From contig JBEKYH010000145.1 of the NCBI GenBank assembly GCA_049511115.1, positions 1 to 10,240 of the forward strand: a stretch of DNA of 10,240 nucleotides, written 5' to 3'. Made by a program: the position numbers and the translations under genes. This document shows positions 1 through 6,806 of the stretch, piece by piece (positions within the stretch are counted from its first letter, which is position 1; each line of letters starts with the position of its first letter). The notes beneath the pieces were generated by a model. It saw only the letters and a program-made list of their open reading frames with translations. It did no database searches and was not told the origin of the DNA. Source of the stretch: JBEKYH01 sp049511115 (GTDB lineage Bacteria > Planctomycetota > Phycisphaerae > Tepidisphaerales > Tepidisphaeraceae).

Positions 1-278
1 ATCCCGAGGAAGTCGAGGCGGTGCTCAACCGCCATCCAAAGGTGCGAATGTCCCTGGTCAAGACGAAGAAGAATCCGATAACCGGCGCACTAGTGATAGC
101 CGATGTGCTTCTCAAGGACCCGTCAACTCCCGACGTCGATCAGGCTCGCGAATTACAACAGACCATCAAGCAATTCTGCCGTGAATCGCTGGCGCCGCAT
201 AAGGTGCCGACGGCGATCAGCTTTGTTCCGGCGCTGGTGATCTCGGAGACAGGAAAGCTGGTACGCCAACATGCGTAA
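1..278 (+). CDS. AMP-forming acyl-CoA synthetase/ligase, C-terminal fragment
   Basis: This is the 3' end of a gene that begins before the window; about 91 codons are visible from base 3 to the TAA at 276-278. The frame is open to the left edge, and it opens with PEEVEAVLNRHPKV, the start of the C-terminal swivel domain of the ANL (acyl-CoA synthetase/NRPS adenylation/luciferase) superfamily. The end, LAPHKVPTAISFV followed by SETGKLVR, carries the conserved domain lysine (codon 255-257) that catalyses adenylation. Such enzymes activate a carboxylic acid as acyl-AMP and usually pass it to CoA. The substrate cannot be read, because the N-terminal acid-binding pocket is missing. The GTG at 21 is internal, since family homology continues upstream of it. 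The stop overlaps the next start by 8 bases, so the two genes are probably co-translated. It is a separate enzyme from the FATP-type synthetase at 1005. Confidence in the superfamily is high, and in any specific substrate nil. Confidence 0.9.
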   Translation, partial: PEEVEAVLNRHPKVRMSLVKTKKNPITGALVIADVLLKDPSTPDVDQARELQQTIKQFCRESLAPHKVPTAISFVPALVISETGKLVRQHA

Positions 279-1008
279 CGTCATTGTGACCGGCGGAAGC
301 CGAGGCATCGGACTGGGCATAGTTCGCTGCTTAGCCAAGGCCGGCTACAGCGTGATGGCTGTGGCGCGCAAGGAGAGCCCCGAATTGCGCAAGGCCATCG
401 ACGAGACTGGCAGCAGCGGCGCCGGCTCGGTTGGCTTCACTGCATACGACTTGGCCGACATCGACGGCATGGGCGCGCTGGTCAAGCAGATCCGTAAAGA
501 CATCGGGCCGCTTTACGCACTGGTGAATAATGCCGGCATGAGCATCGACGGGACACTGGCGCTGGCCAGCGCGACGCAGATCGAACAGGTGGTGCGGCTC
601 AATGTGGTTTCGCCGATGCTGTTGAGCAAGTATGTGTTGCGTTCGATGATGGCCGACGGCGCCGGCGGCCGCGTTGTGAATGTGGCCTCGATTACTGCGT
701 TCACGGGGTACAGCGGGCTTTCCGTGTATGGCGCCACCAAGGCGTCGATGATCGGCTTTACCCGCTCGCTGGCCCGCGAAGTAGGCCGGACCGGCGTCAC
801 CGTCAATGCGGTAGCGCCGGGGTTTGTCGATACGGAAATGACCAAGGGGCTGAGCGAGGAGCATCGCGAGCAGATCGTGCGGCGCAGCGCCTTGCGCCGG
901 CTGGTGGAGGTGGATGACGTTGCGGGCGCTGTTGAGTATCTGCTCAGCGACGGCGCCAGGAACATTACCGGTACGGTTATCACTGTTGACGCGGGGAATA
1001 CAGCATGA
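271..1008 (+). CDS. FabG-like short-chain dehydrogenase/reductase (3-oxoacyl-ACP reductase family)
   Basis: This 245-residue classical SDR has the usual length for FabG-type proteins. The Rossmann fold starts immediately with the dinucleotide motif TGGSRGIG (residues 7-14). It is followed by NNAG (86-89) and the catalytic tetrad N111, S140, Y153 and K157 in YGATK. APGFVDTEM (182-190) and the C-terminal ITVDAGNTA end are typical of 3-oxoacyl-ACP/CoA reductases, which reduce a 3-keto acyl thioester to the 3-hydroxy form with NAD(P)H in the cytoplasm. The ATG at 271 lies inside the end of the preceding ligase gene (8-base overlap), and its stop overlaps the next ATG in an ATGA junction, so it sits within a coupled operon. 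A GGAAAG stretch lies about 14 bases before the start, further than ideal, which fits dependence on upstream translation. The substrate could be a keto-acyl thioester made or activated by the flanking ligases, but SDRs are promiscuous and it could reduce another ketone. Confidence 0.92.
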   Translation: MRNVIVTGGSRGIGLGIVRCLAKAGYSVMAVARKESPELRKAIDETGSSGAGSVGFTAYDLADIDGMGALVKQIRKDIGPLYALVNNAGMSIDGTLALASATQIEQVVRLNVVSPMLLSKYVLRSMMADGAGGRVVNVASITAFTGYSGLSVYGATKASMIGFTRSLAREVGRTGVTVNAVAPGFVDTEMTKGLSEEHREQIVRRSALRRLVEVDDVAGAVEYLLSDGARNITGTVITVDAGNTA

Positions 1009-2810
1009 GCGCAGCACCCGACGAAACCGTTCAAACGACTTCCAAGCCCGCCGTGTCGGTCTCCCGAGCGTGGCTGCGGGCGCTGGAGTTGACGGCGCCC
1101 ATACCCCGCCAGCCGGAGCGCGTGCTGCCCGTGGCCGTGGATGAGTTGGGCCACCGCCTGGGCGACAAGCCCGCGATTCTCTCCGACCGCGAATGCTTCA
1201 CCTATCACCAACTCGCCGGGCGGGCGCGGCGGTACGCGCGCTGGGCGCTTGCGCAGGGGGTGGCCAAGGGTGATGTGGTCGGACTGCTGATGCCCAACCG
1301 CCCCGAGTATCTGGCGGTCTGGCTGGGCATCACCCGCGTTGGCGGAGTCGTCGCACTGCTCAACACAAACCTCGCCGGGCGGTCCCTCGCGCATTGCGTG
1401 CAAGCTGCTTCGGCCAAACACCTCATCGTCGCCGCGGAGCTCGCCCATGGGCTCGAGACGGCGCTGGCGCACCTCGCCTCGCCGCCGCGGGTGTGGATTC
1501 ACGGCGGGCGCGGCGGCCTCGACGAGAAGATCGAGCGCCTCGCGGCCGAGCCACTCGAAACCGGGGAGTTGCGCGAGATCAGCATTGGCGACCGCGCGCT
1601 GTGCATCTACACGTCGGGCAGCACGGGAATGCCCAAAGCCGCCAATGTGAGCCACGCGCGCGTGATGCAGTGGGGGGTATGGTTCGCGGGCATGATGGAC
1701 GCTCAGCAGAGCGACCGGTTGTACAACTGCCTGCCGATGTATCACAGCGTTGGTGGTGTGCTGGCGCCGGGCGCGATGCTGGCTGCCGGCGGCTCGCTGG
1801 TCGTGCGCCAAAGGTTCTCGGCGAGTCAGTTTTGGAACGACATCATCCGCTGGGAGTGCACCGCGTTTCAGTACATCGGCGAGCTTTGCCGCTTCCTGCT
1901 GCACCAACCGCACGCGGAGAACGAGACCAGGCACCGCCTTCGGCTCGCCTGCGGCAACGGCCTGGCGGCCGGCGTGTGGGAGGCGTTTCAGCAGCGCTTC
2001 CGCATTCCGCAGATTCTTGAGTTTTACGCATCGACGGAGGGAGGTCTCTCGCTGTTCAACGTGCAGGGCAAGCCCGGAGCCATCGGCCACCTTCCCCCCT
2101 ATCTGGCGCATCGCTTTGCGCCGGCACTGGTCGTCTTCGACTTCGACAAGTGCGAGCCCGTGCGCAACGAGAGCGGTTTCTGCAATCGCTGCGGGGTCAA
2201 CGAGCCGGGCGAGGCGGTCAGCAAGGCGCGGAACGATCCGGCGAGCGCCGGCAGCCGGTTCGAGGGCTATACCAGCGCGGGCGATACTGAGAAGCGAATC
2301 CTGCGCAATGTCTTCGCGGCGGGTGACGCGTGGGTGCGAACCGGCGACCTGATGCGTCAGGACGAGAAGGGCTTCTTCTATTTCGTCGACCGCATCGGCG
2401 ACACCTTTCGCTGGAAGGGCGAGAACGTGGCCGCCTCCGAGGTGGCGCAAGAGTTCTGTGCGTTCGATGGCATACTGCATGCCAGCGTCTACGGAGTGAA
2501 GGTTCCGGGGTCCGAAGGCCGCGCGGGCATGGCGGCCATCGTTTGCGCCGGCGCGCTCGATCTCGCCGCGCTGCGCCGGCATCTTGCCGAACGGCTGCCC
2601 GCCTACGCGTGCCCGCTTTTTCTGCGGCTCTGCCCGCGGGCCGACCTAACCGGCACCTTCAAATATGCGAAGATCGATCTCATCCGGCAGGGATTCAACC
2701 CCAGCCAGTGCGCCGACCCGCTCTACTTCAATCATCCTGAGCTGAGCGCCTTTGTCGCTCTCGACGTGGCGCTGTACGGTCGCATCGTCGCAGGCGCCAT
2801 CCGTTTGTGA
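1005..2810 (+). CDS. FATP-type long/very-long-chain acyl-CoA synthetase
   Basis: This 601-residue AMP-forming synthetase would convert a fatty acid, ATP and CoA to acyl-CoA through an acyl-AMP intermediate. The P-loop-like motif YTSGSTGMPK is at 202-211, FYASTEGG at 340-347, the hinge-region TGD at 446-448 and GDTFRWKGENV at 465-475. The C-terminal TGTFKYAKIDL (549-559) places the adenylation lysine at K553. The sequences FRWKGENV, TGTFKY and DPLYF near the end are hallmarks of the FATP/ACSVL branch (vertebrate SLC27A, mycobacterial FadD6), distinguishing it from ordinary FadD or acetyl-CoA synthetase. No transmembrane segment is obvious, so it may be soluble or peripheral. The ATG at 1005 overlaps the SDR stop (ATGA), and GGGGA at 993-996/997 gives a well-spaced ribosome binding site. 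It is the second acyl-activating enzyme of the same operon. The usual substrate is a long-chain fatty acid, but chain length cannot be judged from sequence alone. Confidence 0.93.
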   Translation: MSAAPDETVQTTSKPAVSVSRAWLRALELTAPIPRQPERVLPVAVDELGHRLGDKPAILSDRECFTYHQLAGRARRYARWALAQGVAKGDVVGLLMPNRPEYLAVWLGITRVGGVVALLNTNLAGRSLAHCVQAASAKHLIVAAELAHGLETALAHLASPPRVWIHGGRGGLDEKIERLAAEPLETGELREISIGDRALCIYTSGSTGMPKAANVSHARVMQWGVWFAGMMDAQQSDRLYNCLPMYHSVGGVLAPGAMLAAGGSLVVRQRFSASQFWNDIIRWECTAFQYIGELCRFLLHQPHAENETRHRLRLACGNGLAAGVWEAFQQRFRIPQILEFYASTEGGLSLFNVQGKPGAIGHLPPYLAHRFAPALVVFDFDKCEPVRNESGFCNRCGVNEPGEAVSKARNDPASAGSRFEGYTSAGDTEKRILRNVFAAGDAWVRTGDLMRQDEKGFFYFVDRIGDTFRWKGENVAASEVAQEFCAFDGILHASVYGVKVPGSEGRAGMAAIVCAGALDLAALRRHLAERLPAYACPLFLRLCPRADLTGTFKYAKIDLIRQGFNPSQCADPLYFNHPELSAFVALDVALYGRIVAGAIRL

Positions 2811-2830
2811 GTTGTGACGGGGACAATCCG

Positions 2831-4222
2831 ATGGAGATAGAGCAGCTACAGCACGAATTCGAGCGGACGCAGGCCGAAGTGGCCGAGGGTCCCATCCTGC
2901 CTACGGTCACGGCGGAGGAGATTCGCAGCCATTTGGCGAGCAAATATCACTTCCAGAAAGCGCTTCCGCTCGATGAAGTCATTCAGGACGCCGAGCGCAT
3001 GCTGCGCACCTGGCAGGTGCAGGTCACTCATCCGCGCTATCTCGGGCTTTTCAACCCGGCCGTAACGCTGCCTTCGGTGATCGCCGAGACTCTGGTGGCC
3101 ATGTACAACTCCCAGTTGGCCAACTGGCGCACCTCGCCTGCCGGCAACGAGATCGAGCGGCATACGCTCGGCTGGCTCGCGGGTAAATTCGGCCTGCCGC
3201 CAGACACCATCGCGACCTTTACCAGCGGAGGCACGGAAGCCAATCTCTCCGCCGTCGCGGTGGCGCTGAGTCATGCGTTTCCCGAATTCGGTGAGCGCGG
3301 TCTACGCAGCTTGCCGGCGACTCCGTCTCTGTATCTCACGGCCGAGGCGCATCACGGGTTCAACAAGATCGCCCACATGACCGGGCTGGGGCGGCGTGCG
3401 GTTCGTACAGTGAAGACCGATCGCCGGCTCAAACTCGACGTGGACGGTTTGCGCCACCAGGTTCGCCAGGACCGCCAGGACGGTTGGGCGCCGTTCTTTG
3501 TCGTAGGCAGCGCGGGCACCACGGCCGCCGGGATCATCGATCCGCTGAGCGATATCGCCCAGTTCTGCCGCGAAGAGGGATTATGGTTCCACGCCGACGC
3601 CGCGTGGGGCGGGGCGGCGATTCTCTCGCCGGCGCTCAAGGATCATCTCGCCGGCATCGAGCATGCCGACTCGATCACCTGCGACGCGCACAAATGGTTT
3701 TCCGTGCCCATGGGTTGCGGCATGTTCTTTTGCCGTCACCGGGAGAGCGTGGCCCGCGCGTTTCACTCCGACGTGACTTACGTGTCGGGCAAGCAATCCG
3801 GGCCGGTCTTCGATCCGCTCACAAACTCGGCCCAGTGGTCGCGGCGCTTTATCGGACTCAAGTTGTTTATGGCCCTGGCGAACCTGGGCGAAGGCGGATA
3901 TGCGTCGATGATCGAGCACCAGGCGCATCTGGGTGATGTCCTGCGGCGGGCGCTGACGGCCTCCGGCTGGCGGATAGTCAACGAAACGCCGCTGCCGCTG
4001 GTCTGCTTTACGCGTGAGCATCTCGACGCGGCTGCCTTTATCGCCGCGATGCACCGGCGGCAGATCGCCTGGATTTCCGAGGCCCGCATCGACGGGAACC
4101 CAGCGCTGCGCGCCTGCATCACCAACTTCCGCACCACGCAAGCCGATATCCACACAATAGTGCACGAGATGAATCAACTGTTTCAGCAGCAACTGCTTCA
4201 GCAAGGGTCCGGTAAGCGATGA
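2831..4222 (+). CDS. Group II PLP-dependent amino acid decarboxylase
   Basis: This 463-residue fold-type I PLP enzyme belongs to the pyridoxal-dependent decarboxylase family (DOPA, tyrosine, glutamate and diaminobutyrate decarboxylases). It removes the alpha-carboxylate of an L-amino acid to give an amine. Visible residues are TSGGTEAN (131-138, phosphate binding), H174 (stacks on the PLP ring), HADAAWGG with D256 (binds the pyridine nitrogen) and CDAHKW with K288 (Schiff base). Y317 lies in the segment that usually supplies the catalytic loop tyrosine, and QWSRRFIGLKLF (335-346) and ITNFRTT (430-436) also fit the family. The ATG at 2831 is preferred because GGGGA at 2819-2823 sits 7 bases before it, matching the neighbouring gene's site. 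A GTG at 2807 overlapping the preceding stop would add eight residues (471 in all). The stop overlaps the next ATG (ATGA). The substrate is not readable. A homoserine-derived amino acid is attractive given the downstream genes but is inferred. Confidence 0.9.
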   Translation: MEIEQLQHEFERTQAEVAEGPILPTVTAEEIRSHLASKYHFQKALPLDEVIQDAERMLRTWQVQVTHPRYLGLFNPAVTLPSVIAETLVAMYNSQLANWRTSPAGNEIERHTLGWLAGKFGLPPDTIATFTSGGTEANLSAVAVALSHAFPEFGERGLRSLPATPSLYLTAEAHHGFNKIAHMTGLGRRAVRTVKTDRRLKLDVDGLRHQVRQDRQDGWAPFFVVGSAGTTAAGIIDPLSDIAQFCREEGLWFHADAAWGGAAILSPALKDHLAGIEHADSITCDAHKWFSVPMGCGMFFCRHRESVARAFHSDVTYVSGKQSGPVFDPLTNSAQWSRRFIGLKLFMALANLGEGGYASMIEHQAHLGDVLRRALTASGWRIVNETPLPLVCFTREHLDAAAFIAAMHRRQIAWISEARIDGNPALRACITNFRTTQADIHTIVHEMNQLFQQQLLQQGSGKR

Positions 4223-5493
4223 AGCGCGAAACCATCGCCATCCACGCTGGTTATGAGCCTGACGCCGCCGTGCGCTCGGTTGCGGTGCCCATCTACCAGA
4301 CCGTGGCCTACGCCTTTGACAGCGCCGAACACGCCGCGGCGCTGTTCAACCTGGAAGCCGAGGGCTACCGCTACACGCGTATCGCCAATCCCACCACCGC
4401 CGTATTGGAGCGGCGCATGGCCGCGCTCGAAGGCGGGGTGGAGGCGATGTGCGTCGCGACGGGCCAGGCCGCCGTGAACTACGCCGTGCTCAACCTCGCC
4501 GGCATGGGAAATAACATCATTTCGCCGCCGCAGCTCTACGGCACGACACACACGCTGTTTGCGCATATTCTTCCGGAGCAGGGCGTGTCGGTGCGGTTTG
4601 CCGAATCGGACCGTCCTGAGGCTATCGAGCCGCTCATCGACGAACAGACACGCGCCATTTTCTGCGAGAGCGTGGGCAATCCAGCCGGCAACATCTGCGA
4701 CATCGAGGCGCTGGCGCAAGTGGCGCACCGGCACGGCATCCCGCTCGTGGTGGACAATACCGTGGCCACGCCGATGCTGCTGCGACCGATCGAGTACGGC
4801 GCTGATATCGTGGTGCACTCGCTCACCAAGTTCATGGGCGGGCATGGGACAACCCTCGGCGGCGTCATCGTCGATAGCGGCAAGTTCCCCTGGGCGCAGC
4901 ATTCCGCGCGATTTCCCATGTTCTGCGAGCCGGATCGCTCCTACCACGGCCTGATCTATTCCGAGCGCTTCGGTCCAGCGGCATACATCGCCCGCTGCCG
5001 CAGCCGGTATCTGCGCGCCACCGGCGCCGTGCTCGCGCCGCTATCCGCGTTTCTGTTGTTGCAGGGAGTGGAGACGGCGGCGCTGCGCGTGGAGCGGCAC
5101 GTCGCGAACGGCCGTAAGGCGGCCGAATTCCTGCGCGATGATGCTCGCGTCACCTGGGTCAAATACGCCGGCTTTCCCGACAGTCCTTATTACGCGCTGG
5201 CGCGGAAGTACCTCAATGGGCAGGGGTGCTCGCTGATGATGATGGGGGTCAAGGGCGGATACGAAGCCGCCATCCGCTTCCATGATGCGCTAAAGCTGTT
5301 CACCCGTCTGGTGAACCTGGGCGATGCGAAATCGCTGGCCTGCCACCCGGCTTCGACGACACACCGGCAGATGTCGCCACAGGAGCAGCTCAATGCCGGG
5401 GTCGCTCCGGAGATGATCCGCCTGAGCATCGGGATCGAGCATATTGACGACATCCTGGCCGATCTCGACCAGGCCCTGAACGCGGCAACGTGA
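4219..5493 (+). CDS. metY: O-acetylhomoserine sulfhydrylase-type gamma-replacement enzyme (MetY family)
   Basis: This 424-residue member of the Cys/Met metabolism PLP family has a length typical of MetY (O-acetylhomoserine aminocarboxypropyltransferase). MetY enzymes exchange the acyl ester of O-acyl-homoserine for sulfide to give homocysteine, or for other thiols. Visible motifs are YRYTRIANPT (50-59), ATGQAA (80-85), VVDNTVATP (177-185) with D179 to the PLP nitrogen, SLTKFMGGHGTTLGG (201-215) with the PLP lysine K204, HPASTTH (376-382) and RLSIGIEH (401-408), where R401 should bind the substrate carboxylate. DNTV replaces the more common DNTF. The ATG overlaps the decarboxylase stop in an ATGA junction. 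The next gene is a MetA-type homoserine acyltransferase, so the pair can form a two-step direct sulfhydrylation route. Sequence alone does not separate use of sulfide from use of another nucleophile, nor acetyl from succinyl esters. Confidence 0.92.
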   Translation: MKRETIAIHAGYEPDAAVRSVAVPIYQTVAYAFDSAEHAAALFNLEAEGYRYTRIANPTTAVLERRMAALEGGVEAMCVATGQAAVNYAVLNLAGMGNNIISPPQLYGTTHTLFAHILPEQGVSVRFAESDRPEAIEPLIDEQTRAIFCESVGNPAGNICDIEALAQVAHRHGIPLVVDNTVATPMLLRPIEYGADIVVHSLTKFMGGHGTTLGGVIVDSGKFPWAQHSARFPMFCEPDRSYHGLIYSERFGPAAYIARCRSRYLRATGAVLAPLSAFLLLQGVETAALRVERHVANGRKAAEFLRDDARVTWVKYAGFPDSPYYALARKYLNGQGCSLMMMGVKGGYEAAIRFHDALKLFTRLVNLGDAKSLACHPASTTHRQMSPQEQLNAGVAPEMIRLSIGIEHIDDILADLDQALNAAT

Positions 5494-5541
5494 TGGTAAT
5501 TGAGGCCGCTGCCTGCCACGGCGCGCAATGAAGAATTTGCC

Positions 5542-6573
5542 ATGCCAGTTTTTTTGAATGCAAAATATCCTGTTCCCGAGCGTCGGTCAGGCCTGAACTG
5601 GCCGCGCGTGCAGCCGGGGTCTCTCGAAAAAACGCGCGGCAGGTTTCTTCACATCGGCCTGGTGAACAACATGGCCGACGCGGCCATGAGCGCCACCGAG
5701 CATCAATTTCTCACCCTGCTTGAGGCGGCCGCGGGCAACATGCTGATCCACCTGACGCTCTACGCTTTGCCGGAAGTCGAGCGGAATGCGTCTACCCAGC
5801 GCCGCGTGAGCAGCTTCTACTTCGGCATTGAGCAGCTCTGGGAGCAGCCGCCAGAGCAGTATCCCGACGCGCTGATCGTCACCGGCCGCGAGCCGCTGGC
5901 CACCGATCTGCGCGAGGAGGCCTACTGGCCGAGCTTCAATCGCATTATCGCGTGGACGCAGGAGCACGCGCGTTCAACCGTCTGGTCATGCCTGGCCGCC
6001 CACGCCGCGGTGCTGGCCCTGGACGGCATCGAGCGCGTGCGCAGCCAGCACAAGCATTTTGGGATATTCACCTGCGAGCAGACCGCGCCGCATCCTCTGC
6101 TCGCCGGCGCGCCCGCAACCCTTCGCGTTCCTCACTCGCGTTGGAACAGCGTGCCAGCGGACCAATTAGCGGCCAAGGGATACCGGGTGCTTGCGCGCAC
6201 CAGCGATGGCGGCGTCGATACTTTCGTCAAGCAGGATGCTGGGCTCTTCCTGTTCTTCCAGGGCCATCCCGAGTACGAGTCGGATACGCTGAAGTCCGAA
6301 TATCGGCGCGACGTAGGCCGTTATCTAAAAGGCGAGGTAGAGAATTACCCGTCGCTGCCGCTGAACTACTTCGATGAAAAGACCGAGCATTCCCTGCGGG
6401 AGATTGAAGCCAAGGCGCGGGCATCACGGCAGGAGAAGCTTCTGGCAGAATGTTCCGCCGTTCTCAATAGCGTGCGGATCCACAACACCTGGCGCAATAC
6501 CGCAGGGGTCATCTACGGTAGTTGGCTGGAGCACCTATCGACGCAGAAACGCGACCTCATCCGAGACCGATAA
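5542..6573 (+). CDS. metA: Divergent homoserine O-acyltransferase (MetA family)
   Basis: This 343-residue protein has the MetA (homoserine trans-succinylase) fold, which moves an acyl group from acyl-CoA to the hydroxyl of homoserine. Family landmarks are IGLVNNMADAAMSATEHQF (38-56), TGREPLATDLREEAYWP (114-130), WSCLAAHAAV (148-157) with nucleophile C150, PHSRW (197-201) and FQGHPEYE (239-246) with H242 and E244 as the rest of the catalytic triad. It is a divergent branch. The usual LMP segment is NMA, the TGAP segment is TGREP and the CW(G/A).QAA segment is CLAAHAA, so acetyl versus succinyl donor cannot be assigned. The ATG at 5542 is chosen because MPVFL resembles the normal family start; GAAG at 5530-5533 is a weak ribosome binding site. 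A TTG at 5500, 6 bases after the MetY stop, would give 357 residues. It is the last gene of the operon, directly after its partner MetY. Confidence 0.87.
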   Translation: MPVFLNAKYPVPERRSGLNWPRVQPGSLEKTRGRFLHIGLVNNMADAAMSATEHQFLTLLEAAAGNMLIHLTLYALPEVERNASTQRRVSSFYFGIEQLWEQPPEQYPDALIVTGREPLATDLREEAYWPSFNRIIAWTQEHARSTVWSCLAAHAAVLALDGIERVRSQHKHFGIFTCEQTAPHPLLAGAPATLRVPHSRWNSVPADQLAAKGYRVLARTSDGGVDTFVKQDAGLFLFFQGHPEYESDTLKSEYRRDVGRYLKGEVENYPSLPLNYFDEKTEHSLREIEAKARASRQEKLLAECSAVLNSVRIHNTWRNTAGVIYGSWLEHLSTQKRDLIRDR

Positions 6574-6646
6574 AGAATCGTAGAACAATTATCCGCTGGC
6601 AGGGTTATATAACACCCAAGGTTCAAGTACGCGCCGCCGATATTAT

Positions 6647-6738
6647 CATGACGAGGGAGATCTCAAAGCCGTCCTTCTCGATCGTAAGTTTGCAAAAGCC
6701 TCATTTCCATTGTTTCGTCCTGGTTGGCATGACGAGGG
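6647..6738 (+). repeat. 11-base direct repeat in the gap after metA
   Basis: The sequence CATGACGAGGG occurs at 6647-6657 and again at 6728-6738, 81 bases apart start to start. It lies in the 233-base stretch (6574-6806) between the metA-type stop and the acetyltransferase gene. The same stretch has a perfect 10-base palindrome, GTTATATAAC, at 6604-6613. I see no convincing coding sequence, no promoter with both boxes and no hairpin followed by a T-run here. The repeat could be a paired regulator site or chance. Confidence 0.35.
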
Positions 6739-6806
6739 GATAAAGATCGGATGTTTCGGGATATGAGCAAATCGCCTCTTGCAAACGCCCGTCTAGGACC
6801 AATGGC

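Noticed and set aside
513..2582. A 689-codon open frame on the - strand opposite the SDR and acyl-CoA synthetase genes
   Set aside because: Its product is rich in R, H and A without any family motif, and it is antisense to two genes with full catalytic motifs. It is a high-GC codon shadow.
2807..2809. GTG as the start of the PLP decarboxylase
   Set aside because: It would overlap the previous stop, which is attractive, but the ATG at 2831 has GGGGA at proper spacing; the GTG has no comparable site. It remains possible.
4198..4947. Long - strand open frame opposite metY
   Set aside because: It mirrors the MetY coding frame and has no recognisable domain; the + strand protein has the PLP lysine and all family motifs.
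5494..5541. SAM riboswitch or other sulfur-responsive leader before metA
   Set aside because: Only 48 bases lie between the MetY stop and the ATG, too short for a known riboswitch.
6585..6613. Promoter using TATAAC at 6608-6613 before the acetyltransferase gene
   Set aside because: The -10 box is good, but no -35 box is found at 16-18 bases; the match is better explained by the GTTATATAAC palindrome.
6522..6743. Small + strand open frame overlapping the metA end and the following gap
   Set aside because: No good ribosome binding site and no family similarity that I can see; the first part is a shadow of the metA frame.
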